Shown here piece after piece: positions 1 to 5,481 of a DNA stretch of 16,298 nucleotides. This stretch comes from Oscillospiraceae bacterium. Its GTDB lineage: Bacteria > Bacillota_A > Clostridia > Oscillospirales > Oscillospiraceae. The notes under the pieces are model-generated. The model was not told the origin of the DNA. It saw only the letters and a list, made by a program, of their open reading frames with translations, and searched no databases. The stretch covers positions 1 through 16,298 of the forward strand of contig JAGAFT010000090.1 of the NCBI GenBank assembly GCA_017627975.1, written 5' to 3'. Numbering within the stretch: position 1 is the stretch's first letter; each line of letters begins with the position of its first letter. Both the position numbers and the translations under genes were made by a program.

Positions 1-134
1 GCTCCGTTAAGGTTGAAGTGGAATGGACGCTGCTGAGCCTGGCTTACAATCTTCTCAAGCTGCATCATAAAATACAAACCGGCCGCTTGGGAACAGGTCT
101 TGTTGTTCCGAAGGGCTTTCCAGCGGGACCGTAG
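1..134 (+). CDS. C-terminal end of an IS1182-like DDE transposase (partial, 5' end outside window)
   Basis: Reading from base 3 gives about 43 codons before a TAG at 132-134. The peptide contains VEWTLLSLAYNLLKLHHKIQ followed by TGRLGTG. I recognise this as the last helix of IS1182-type DDE transposases, where a hydrophobic W-LL-LAYN-KLH pattern closes the protein (family knowledge from memory). The catalytic DDE residues would lie upstream of the window, so activity cannot be judged. No terminal inverted repeat is recognisable downstream, and a hairpin follows at 159-205. The fragment could be the end of an intact insertion sequence or a decayed copy. Confidence 0.72.
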   Translation, partial: SVKVEVEWTLLSLAYNLLKLHHKIQTGRLGTGLVVPKGFPAGP

Positions 135-158
135 ATCTTTTGCTAACTGAACACAGAA

Positions 159-205
159 AAACCATCCGGGAGCGCTGCAGTTTTGCTGTACTCCTTGGAT
201 GGTTT
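159..205. terminator. Hairpin downstream of the transposase, terminator-like
   Basis: The outer arms AAACCATCC (159-167) and GGATGGTTT (197-205) are exact complements. Inside, GGGAG pairs with CTCC, and TGCAG pairs with CTGTA around a TTTTG loop. On the minus strand the stem is followed directly by TTTTTC. On the plus strand the T-run is further away (CCACATTTTG). It probably ends transcription coming out of, or running into, the insertion sequence. Confidence 0.55.
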
Positions 206-268
206 CCACATTTTGACTTCTCAGAGCTTGATTTAACCTCTTTTTCCACAATTCTGGCTAAATAAAAG

Positions 269-315
269 AGGCGTTTCCTCTCAATAGCATGCTAAGCTAT
301 TTTGAGACAACGCCT
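269..315. repeat. Dispersed hairpin element, copy 1 (likely terminator of the DUF4491 gene)
   Basis: AGGCGTT (269-275) pairs with AACGCCT (309-315), TCTCAA with TTGAGA, and TAGC with GCTA, around a seven-base loop. The left arm carries a small internal mismatch. On the minus strand the stem is followed by CTTTTATTT, so it suits termination of the minus-strand gene ending at 335. A closely related hairpin lies at 4671-4717, with an identical right arm and T-run (TTTTGAGACAACGCCTTTT). Confidence 0.75.
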
Positions 316-334
316 TTTGAAATCAGCAGGGGAA

Positions 335-640
335 TCAGGGATGCTGCTGCTTGTTGGGATGGTGTTTCGGATTGGCAGGGAACCAGCCGCGCTCAACCCG
401 CTTGTGCTGCTGAAACAGCTCCACAATGCTCCAGAGACAGGAAAACCCGATTACCCCGACCACAGCGGAGAGAATGATGTCGCCGATGAAGGCAGAGAGG
501 CCGAGAAGGATCAGACCGGCCGCCAGGAAGAAGGGCCAGCAGCGATAGGAAAAGAGGTATTCACACTTGATTACGACCGGATGAAACAGACCGATGCTCA
601 AAAATGAGGCAAGGCCGAGCAATATTCCGTAGAACTGCAT
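335..640 (-). CDS. DUF4491 family small membrane protein
   Basis: This is a 101-residue protein of unknown function. It matches my memory of the DUF4491 family: an N-terminal membrane segment (FYGILLGLASFLSIGLFHP), the HPVVIKCEY stretch, a second hydrophobic segment with CWPFFLAAGLILL, a third with GVIGFSCLWS, then ELFQQHKRVERGWFPANP. The soluble end GWFP-NP is characteristic. About three membrane helices are expected, in the cytoplasmic membrane. The ATG at 640 is preceded by AGGAG with a six-base gap, and a good promoter lies at 683-711, so it is its own transcription unit, ended by the hairpin at 269-315. No role can be inferred from the neighbours, because the cytochrome gene is transcribed divergently. 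Confidence 0.88.
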   Translation of the reverse strand: MQFYGILLGLASFLSIGLFHPVVIKCEYLFSYRCWPFFLAAGLILLGLSAFIGDIILSAVVGVIGFSCLWSIVELFQQHKRVERGWFPANPKHHPNKQQHP

Positions 641-682
641 ATCTAGCTCCTGATACGGGAAGAGAATCCCATTGATACCCGG

Positions 683-711
683 ATCATATCACAAATCATG
701 CGGGGAAACAA
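683..711 (-). promoter_or_regulatory. Sigma-A promoter for the DUF4491 gene
   Basis: On the minus strand TTGTTT (711-706) is followed after exactly 17 bases by TATGAT (688-683). It lies about 43 bases upstream of the ATG and faces away from the cytochrome promoter at 808-836. Confidence 0.72.
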
Positions 712-807
712 GGGCGAGACTGAACCAGAGCGGAAAACCCGGTGGATTTGTGCAAGGGGTACAAAATGAGCAGGGACAATTCTACACATTCTGCAGTATT
801 ACAGGAC

Positions 808-836
808 TTGCTTTCTGACAGGGAAAATGTTAAAAT
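808..836 (+). promoter_or_regulatory. Sigma-A promoter for the cytochrome/Moco gene
   Basis: TTGCTT (808-813), a 17-base spacer, then TAAAAT (831-836). This leaves a leader of roughly 115 bases before the start codon, which is long enough for regulation. Confidence 0.7.
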
Positions 837-842
837 AAACTG

Positions 843-957
843 AAAACAACCACTTACTATACCTGCGGCTACAAAGGCAGGGAACCGGCCTGCTTTTCCC
901 CGGAAAGCGGGCAGGCTGCCACCGGAAGCTGCAGGGTGAATTTAAAAGGAGAGTGCA
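843..957 (+). promoter_or_regulatory. Structured 5' leader of the cytochrome/Moco gene
   Basis: GGCAG (876-880) can pair with CTGCC (916-920), and directly inside it CCTGC (889-893) with GCAGG (911-915), leaving the eight bases GGAACCGG (881-888) bulged on one side only. TTTC and GGAAA can pair further in. The ribosome binding site AAAAGGAG lies near 945-952, outside this structure. The leader could be an ordinary hairpin or a regulatory RNA. I could not match it to a named riboswitch. Confidence 0.35.
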
Positions 958-2487
958 ATGAAAAAAACAGCAAGAATCCTGGCCCTTGTGCTTGTGACGG
1001 TCTTCCTGTTCAGTACGGTCGCCTATGCGGCGGACGAGCCGCGTCAGGCCGATGTCGGGGAGAGGACCTCCTGGGAGAAAAACGCAGAGGTAAACGAAAA
1101 GTATGCTCCGCGGGTCAAGGTGATGGAAAACGGTGTGCGGGTTCAGAAGACCCCCTACAACACCACCGCTCTGGACACGCAGGCAGGGGATGTGGAGAGC
1201 AAGACCATCACGGCCTGGAACAACTATTTCCTCAACGCGGACAACCGCGGCTGCACGGCGTGCCACACGATCGAGGATGCCCTGGAGATGATGGAAAGCT
1301 ACCACGGCATCATCTACATGGGCTATGACACGGAGCAGGGCCTGCAGAACTGCTTCGGCTGCCACAGCTTCTATGACAACTACATGCGCGAAGCGATTCA
1401 TACCCTGCATCAGCGCAACAGCAAATTCCAGGCCATGGGCGGCAGCTGCGAATCCTGCCACTACATTAACCGGCTGGAAGACGGCACCATTGAGTACCAG
1501 CGCTGGGACTATGTGAAGTATGATGTTCTGCGCGGCATCGCGAGCGTTCCGGCGGAAGAGATGAACACGACGCTGACCTGGAACCAGACCGAGATTACCC
1601 CGCATGAGAAGATGTTCTTCAAGACCGTCAAGTCCAACCCCGAGACCTGGGTGACCAAGGAAACCCAGACCTCCCAGGAGGAGTTTGACAACTGGGTCAT
1701 CTCCATCGGCGGCGAAGTCGACCACGGCGGCGAGTTTACGCTGAAGGAACTGATCGACAAGTACGGCACCGAGACCCGGCTCATGAAGTCCCACTGCACC
1801 GTCAACGGCCCCGGACAGGGCATGATCTACCAGGCGGAGATCAGCGGCATTCCCCTCCGGAAAATCGTCGAGGACATCGGCGTGCACGATGACGTGACCA
1901 TGGTCGACCCGGTCGGCGACGACGGCTACTGCTACACCATTTCCCTGGAGAAGATGCTGGAAGAGGATGCCCTGCTGGTTGTCGGCATGAACGGCGACAC
2001 CATCTATGCCGATCAGGGCTGGCCCGTTGCCTTCTGGTGCAACGAGATGAGCGCCGGCAACTTCACCAAGCGTGTCAATCAGCTTAACTTCAAAACCAGC
2101 GGCGCGTCCTGGGACTTCTACGGCGACTTTACCGATGCGACAACCGGTGTACAGTTCGACAAGCCCAATGTGGGCGTGCTGAGCGCCTATGAAGGTCAGA
2201 TCTTTGACCTGGGCAAGCCGGTCCATCTGGAGGGATATGCCGATGCCTGGAACGAGCCGATCGTGAAGCTGGAGTTCTCCTTCGACCACGGCCAGACCTG
2301 GAAGGAGTATCCGATTGAGAATGCCTGCACCACCCAGTGGGTCTACTGGAACCTGGACATCAATGATATCCAGACGCCGGGCTCCTACCTCATGCAGATC
2401 CGCGTCACCAGCCAGACTGCGGACGGCCAGCCCCACACCAACGATGCACCGTACCAGATGACGAACTATATGTTCAACGTCCAGTAA
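958..2487 (+). CDS. Exported triheme cytochrome c fused to a sulfite-oxidase-like molybdopterin domain
   Basis: This 509-residue protein has a signal peptide (KK start, hydrophobic 8-20, AYA-A cleavage near residue 24). Three haem c motifs follow: CTACH (99-103), CFGCH (132-136) and CESCH (164-168). From about 250 to 385 it resembles the sulfite oxidase Moco-binding fold. Cys280 in SHCTVNGPGQG, followed by SGIPLRKIVEDIGV, sits where the family's Mo-ligating cysteine is found, and QGWPVAFW matches the family's GYPxR-like segment. Residues 400-509 resemble the Ig-like Mo-co dimerisation domain (VKLEFSFDHGQTWK, then WVYW and GSYLMQIRV). The predicted product is an extracytoplasmic enzyme passing electrons between Moco and haems; its substrate is unknown. 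There is no membrane anchor beyond the signal peptide. AAGGAG precedes the ATG. The neighbours resB and ccsA are the machinery its haems require. Export before or after Moco insertion is unclear, because the signal looks Sec-type and lacks a twin arginine. Confidence 0.88.
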   Translation: MKKTARILALVLVTVFLFSTVAYAADEPRQADVGERTSWEKNAEVNEKYAPRVKVMENGVRVQKTPYNTTALDTQAGDVESKTITAWNNYFLNADNRGCTACHTIEDALEMMESYHGIIYMGYDTEQGLQNCFGCHSFYDNYMREAIHTLHQRNSKFQAMGGSCESCHYINRLEDGTIEYQRWDYVKYDVLRGIASVPAEEMNTTLTWNQTEITPHEKMFFKTVKSNPETWVTKETQTSQEEFDNWVISIGGEVDHGGEFTLKELIDKYGTETRLMKSHCTVNGPGQGMIYQAEISGIPLRKIVEDIGVHDDVTMVDPVGDDGYCYTISLEKMLEEDALLVVGMNGDTIYADQGWPVAFWCNEMSAGNFTKRVNQLNFKTSGASWDFYGDFTDATTGVQFDKPNVGVLSAYEGQIFDLGKPVHLEGYADAWNEPIVKLEFSFDHGQTWKEYPIENACTTQWVYWNLDINDIQTPGSYLMQIRVTSQTADGQPHTNDAPYQMTNYMFNVQ

Positions 2488-2505
2488 GACAGGTACAATC
2501 CAAAG

Positions 2506-2533
2506 ATCCCCTGCCGCTTACCCGGCAGGGGAT
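2506..2533 (+). terminator. Hairpin between the cytochrome gene and resB
   Basis: ATCCCCTGCCG (2506-2516) and CGGCAGGGGAT (2523-2533) are perfect complements around the loop CTTACC, followed by GATTTGATTTT. This is a strong 11-bp stem with a modest T-rich tail. It probably trims or protects the cytochrome mRNA while letting some transcription reach resB. No separate resB promoter is evident. Confidence 0.72.
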
Positions 2534-2587
2534 GATTTGATTTTATCGTATTCCCATCAAGATCAAAAGAACGGATCGTGGCAGTTT

Positions 2588-3724
2588 ATGAAAAAAGCCT
2601 ATACCTTCATCCGCTCCATGCGCTTCGGGATGCTCCTTCTGGCGGGCATCGGAATCCTCTGCATCCTTGCAACCGTGAGCGGGAATGAGAAAATCTATTC
2701 AAGCTGGTACTTTATCCTGCTCTTTGCCGTGCTGGGCCTCAACCTGAGTCTCTGCTCCTTTCAGCGCGTCTTTCGCCTGAAGGATCTGAAGCTGGCCCTG
2801 GTAAAGAAGGCGGAAAACAGCCCGGATGTCCTGCCGGTGCCGGATGCGGAAACGTGGCTCAGAAGGCACCGCTTTGTACGGCAGAATGACGGAAGCCTGC
2901 TGAAGAACAGGGCCGGGTTCCTCGGCTCGTCGCTGACCCACGGCGCCATGCTTCTTCTGATGCTCTCGGCTGGGTTTATTTTTGCCTTTGCCCAGAGAGA
3001 GGATCTGCTTCTGTGCGTCGGAGATACGGCAGAGCTCCCCGATGGGACACAGATTACCGTCGGGGATTTCCGGCTTGAGGATGAAAGCGGCAGGACCGAA
3101 TATCTCAGCGAGCTCTCGGCCGTTCTGCCGGACGGGAACAGCATGGAGGGAAGCGTACGGGTCAACCATCCGCTGCGCGTAGGCCGTTATACCGTCTATC
3201 AGCAGAATTATTCCTACGCCGCGGTCATCGGGGTAAGCACCGAGACGAATCGGGAGGAAGAGACCGTGAAGCTCAGTGAAGCGGCATTTCTCTCGCTGGA
3301 CGGAGAGAACGGGATTTACTATTCCCAGATGTTCGGAAACGTGGCAGAGGAGAACGGAGAAGTACGTGTCTCTCACGGGCAGGAGCTGGTTCACCCGGCC
3401 TATGAAGTCATCGTAAGGGAAGACGGCGGAGAGCAAAGCGGGCTGGTTTACCCCGGGACAACGCTGTCCGCGGGAGGAATCTTCTGCAGCTTCCGCGAGC
3501 CGGAAGCCTGTCCGGGCCTGCGGGTGAAAACGCAGCCGGAATGGGCACTGTGGCTGCTGTACCTGTCTTTCGGCCTGATGACCGCGGGGCTGTATCTCTG
3601 CTTCTTCTGCATCCCGGAAGCGGCCCATGTCAGGGCGGAGGGAATTGCCATCGCCGGGAGCAAGGATATCAGCCTTCAGGTGGCCCAGTATCGTGCCGAG
3701 CTGCAGGGAAGGAGCGGATCATAG
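2588..3724 (+). CDS. resB: ResB/Ccs1 cytochrome c biogenesis protein (System II)
   Basis: This protein of about 378 residues works with CcsA to carry haem across the membrane and attach it to CxxCH cysteines. The pattern is that of ResB: an N-terminal membrane pair (RFGMLLLAGIGILCILATVSG, then IYSSWYFILLFAVLGLNLSLCSFQR, where I-SSW-F and N-SLCS-R are the family signature), a third helix with the conserved histidine (SSLTHGAMLLLML), a large extracytoplasmic domain, and a last helix (WALWLLYLSFGLMTAGLYLCFF). It is on the short side for ResB but appears complete. The ATG at 2588 is preferred. An in-frame TTG at 2537 lies in the tail of the hairpin and would add residues not typical of the family. 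The ATG's ribosome site is weak (GGATCGTGG), so the exact start is less certain than the identity. Confidence 0.88.
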   Translation: MKKAYTFIRSMRFGMLLLAGIGILCILATVSGNEKIYSSWYFILLFAVLGLNLSLCSFQRVFRLKDLKLALVKKAENSPDVLPVPDAETWLRRHRFVRQNDGSLLKNRAGFLGSSLTHGAMLLLMLSAGFIFAFAQREDLLLCVGDTAELPDGTQITVGDFRLEDESGRTEYLSELSAVLPDGNSMEGSVRVNHPLRVGRYTVYQQNYSYAAVIGVSTETNREEETVKLSEAAFLSLDGENGIYYSQMFGNVAEENGEVRVSHGQELVHPAYEVIVREDGGEQSGLVYPGTTLSAGGIFCSFREPEACPGLRVKTQPEWALWLLYLSFGLMTAGLYLCFFCIPEAAHVRAEGIAIAGSKDISLQVAQYRAELQGRSGS

Positions 3725-3776
3725 CAGGGAGCGGAAAGCGAAAAAGGGAAGAAGAACGCACTCGGGTTAAATGAGG

Positions 3777-3805
3777 TTGTAATTCAGCTTCGCTTCTGTT
3801 ATGAT
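3777..3805 (+). promoter_or_regulatory. Sigma-A promoter for ccsA
   Basis: TTGTAA (3777-3782), 17 bases, TATGAT (3800-3805), about 30 bases before the ATG. It gives ccsA expression independent of the cytochrome-resB transcript. Confidence 0.75.
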
Positions 3806-3834
3806 GCTGTAAACAGAATGTAGGAGGGATCCGG

Positions 3835-4626
3835 ATGAACGTCTTGTTTTTTGGGATTCTGGTCGTATATTTTATCGCGATGGCACTGCAGTTTGCCGCC
3901 GTCGCCTTCAAAAAAGAGAAGCTGGGGAAGGGGGCCTGGGCCGTGTTCCTGGCTGCCTTTGCCGCCCATACGGTTTATATCGTCGTCCGCGGCGTCGTCG
4001 CGAAGAGGCTCCCGCTGTCGAACCAGTTTGAGTTCGCCACGGCCTTCGCCTGGGGCGTCGCGCTGCTGCTGATCGTGCTTCAGACGAAGATGAAGGCGAA
4101 CTGGCTGAGCGTGATTGCAATGCCGATGACCTTCCTGCTGCTTTCTTTTGCCGCGCTGCAGCCGCGGGAGGTGACGGACCTGATGCCGGCCCTGCGCAGC
4201 GGCTGGTTCGGCTTCCACATCGGCTCCGCGGTGATCTCGTATTCCGCCTTTGTTGTGGCGGGGTGCGTCGGATTGCGCTATATCCTGCTGAGCAAAAAGA
4301 ACCGGGAAGAGGACAGCTTTCGGCTGCAGCAGATGGACTGGCTCAGTTATCGTCTGGTGGCGCTGGGGGTGCTGATGCTGACGGTGACGATCCTGACCGG
4401 GGCCATCTGGGCGGAGCAGGCCTGGTCGGCCTTCTGGACCTGGGATCCGAAGGAGGTCTGGGCTCTGATCACGTGGATCATCTATGTGGTCTATCTTCAT
4501 CTTCGTCTGCGCAGCAGAAAGAAGGGCCTTGCCATGGCCTGGTACGTGGTCATCGCGGTGCCGGTGGTGCTGTTTACCTTCGCTGGCGTGAACACCCTGA
4601 TGTCCGGTCTGCATACCTACGCCTGA
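3835..4626 (+). CDS. ccsA: CcsA/ResC-type cytochrome c biogenesis protein (haem handling, System II)
   Basis: This is a polytopic membrane protein of 263 residues with about eight hydrophobic segments. The tryptophan-rich haem-binding motif is present as WAEQAWSAFWTWDPKEVWAL (canonical WAxxxWGxYWxWDPKE), with Ser-Ala-Phe replacing Gly-x-Tyr. Candidate axial histidines occur in FAAHTVYIVVRG near residue 45, and at the extreme C-terminus in GVNTLMSGLHTYA. The PLSNQFEF stretch is also typical. With ResB it would form the haem exporter/lyase that matures the upstream triheme protein. It is shorter than plastid CcsA or Bacillus ResC and near HemX in size, but the neighbouring resB favours the CcsA role. 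AGGAGG sits eight bases before the ATG. The gene ends at a strong hairpin shared with the convergent tRNA-editing gene. No CcdA or thioredoxin partner is in the window. Confidence 0.9.
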   Translation: MNVLFFGILVVYFIAMALQFAAVAFKKEKLGKGAWAVFLAAFAAHTVYIVVRGVVAKRLPLSNQFEFATAFAWGVALLLIVLQTKMKANWLSVIAMPMTFLLLSFAALQPREVTDLMPALRSGWFGFHIGSAVISYSAFVVAGCVGLRYILLSKKNREEDSFRLQQMDWLSYRLVALGVLMLTVTILTGAIWAEQAWSAFWTWDPKEVWALITWIIYVVYLHLRLRSRKKGLAMAWYVVIAVPVVLFTFAGVNTLMSGLHTYA

Positions 4627-4670
4627 CCGACTGCCGGACCCAAATCAAATAATCCCATGCTCAAAAAAAG

Positions 4671-4717
4671 AGGCGTTGTCTCAATTCAGCCGATTCAGCT
4701 GTTTTGAGACAACGCCT
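4671..4717. repeat. Dispersed hairpin element, copy 2; bidirectional terminator between ccsA and the tRNA-editing gene
   Basis: AGGCGTTGTCTCAA (4671-4684) pairs perfectly with TTGAGACAACGCCT (4704-4717), and an inner CAGC/GCTG pair follows after two mismatches. The stem is preceded by AAAAAAAG and followed by TTT, so both strands get a T-run. It lies between two convergent genes. It shares its right arm and orientation with the copy at 269-315. Confidence 0.88.
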
Positions 4718-4736
4718 TTTCAGCAAAGGCTTCGGA

Positions 4737-5291
4737 TTAATCCACTTCCCAGGGGAGATCCACAAAGGTGGGTTCATGTTCGACGGCGGGCAGGATCTTT
4801 TCAAACAGATCCGCCGTCCGGAAGCGCAGGCTGCTGGTATTCAGACAGGGATGACAGCCGAAGAACTCTTCCGAAAGCAGGTCCCGATCGACGAGCAGCC
4901 GGACCTCATGTTCATGGTCGTTCATCAGGCCGAGAACACTTGCAGAGCCCGGATGGGTGTCCAGATAACGCTCCATCTGCTCCGGCGTACCAAAGCTCAG
5001 ACGGGCGGTCCCGATCTGCTTGGAGAGCAGCTTGGTCTTGAAGGGCTTTTCCCCCGGCATGATCAGCAGGTAAAAATCGGTCTGCTGCCGGTTGGTCAGG
5101 AAGAGATTTTTGCAGATGTGGCAGCCAAGCAGACCCTCTACCAGCTCGCAGTCCTGAATGGTATCAGCGTGCTCATGATCAACGCGGAAGTATTCCACGC
5201 AAAGGGAATCCAGAAGATCATAGCAGCGCTCCTCGCGGTCGCTGCGCTTCTCCTTCGGCCTCCCGGTAAACAGTGTTTCGACAATCGTCAT
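4737..5291 (-). CDS. PrdX/YbaK-type prolyl-tRNA editing protein
   Basis: This 184-residue cytoplasmic protein is of the YbaK/ProX superfamily, closest to what I know as PrdX or ProXp-ala, which hydrolyses mischarged alanyl-tRNA(Pro) in trans. Supporting motifs are KNLFLTNRQQTDFYLLIM with the conserved lysine (Lys61), KPFKTKLLSKQIGTARLSFG, the HPGSASVLGLMND segment (the PGSVSPFGL equivalent), VRLLVDRDLL, and the CHPCLNTSSLRF end motif (family HP-N-T). The length is as expected for a single-domain enzyme. AAAGGAG precedes the ATG by ten bases. It is transcribed alone from a promoter at 5340-5368 and ends at the shared hairpin at 4671-4717. Other YbaK-family specificities, such as Cys-tRNA(Pro), are possible. 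Confidence 0.87.
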   Translation of the reverse strand: MTIVETLFTGRPKEKRSDREERCYDLLDSLCVEYFRVDHEHADTIQDCELVEGLLGCHICKNLFLTNRQQTDFYLLIMPGEKPFKTKLLSKQIGTARLSFGTPEQMERYLDTHPGSASVLGLMNDHEHEVRLLVDRDLLSEEFFGCHPCLNTSSLRFRTADLFEKILPAVEHEPTFVDLPWEVD

Positions 5292-5339
5292 ATCAAAAAG
5301 ACTCCTTTGTGATCGCGGTTTTGTCCGGCGGTAATGAGG

Positions 5340-5368
5340 ATTGTAACACAGCTGCCTTGAAACGGCAA
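5340..5368 (-). promoter_or_regulatory. Sigma-A promoter for the tRNA-editing gene
   Basis: On the minus strand TTGCCG (5368-5363), 17 bases, TACAAT (5345-5340). The -35 hexamer is the left half of an imperfect inverted repeat (TTGCC and GGCAG around GTTTCAA). Confidence 0.7.
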
Positions 5369-5417
5369 CTGTTAAGAGACTTCCGGCGTTAAGAAAAAGC
5401 CCGGGCCAGATCGCAGG

Positions 5418-5446
5418 TTGACCTTTGATGCGTCAACTGGTATAAT
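5418..5446 (+). promoter_or_regulatory. Sigma-A promoter with overlapping palindrome, upstream of the lipoprotein gene
   Basis: TTGACC (5418-5423), 17 bases, TATAAT (5441-5446). GTTGAC (5417-5422) and GTCAAC (5432-5437) form an exact inverted repeat with nine bases between, covering the -35 element and much of the spacer. This is where a repressor would block polymerase. Confidence 0.78.
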
Positions 5447-5481
5447 TCCAGAGAAATCCGATATACAAGGAGAATTTGAGG

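Noticed and set aside
843..957. Naming the cytochrome leader a Moco riboswitch
   Set aside because: The folding is plausible but I could not match the conserved Moco RNA positions from memory, so it is listed only as a structured leader.
799..2436. Open frame of 545 codons on the minus strand opposite the cytochrome gene
   Set aside because: It lacks recognisable domains and is explained by the GC-rich codon bias of the real gene, which has a signal peptide, haem motifs and ribosome site on the other strand.
2537..2587. TTG start giving a ResB with 17 extra residues
   Set aside because: The codon lies in the tail of the hairpin and the added residues are hydrophilic and not seen in the family. 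The ATG at 2588 begins the protein as expected.
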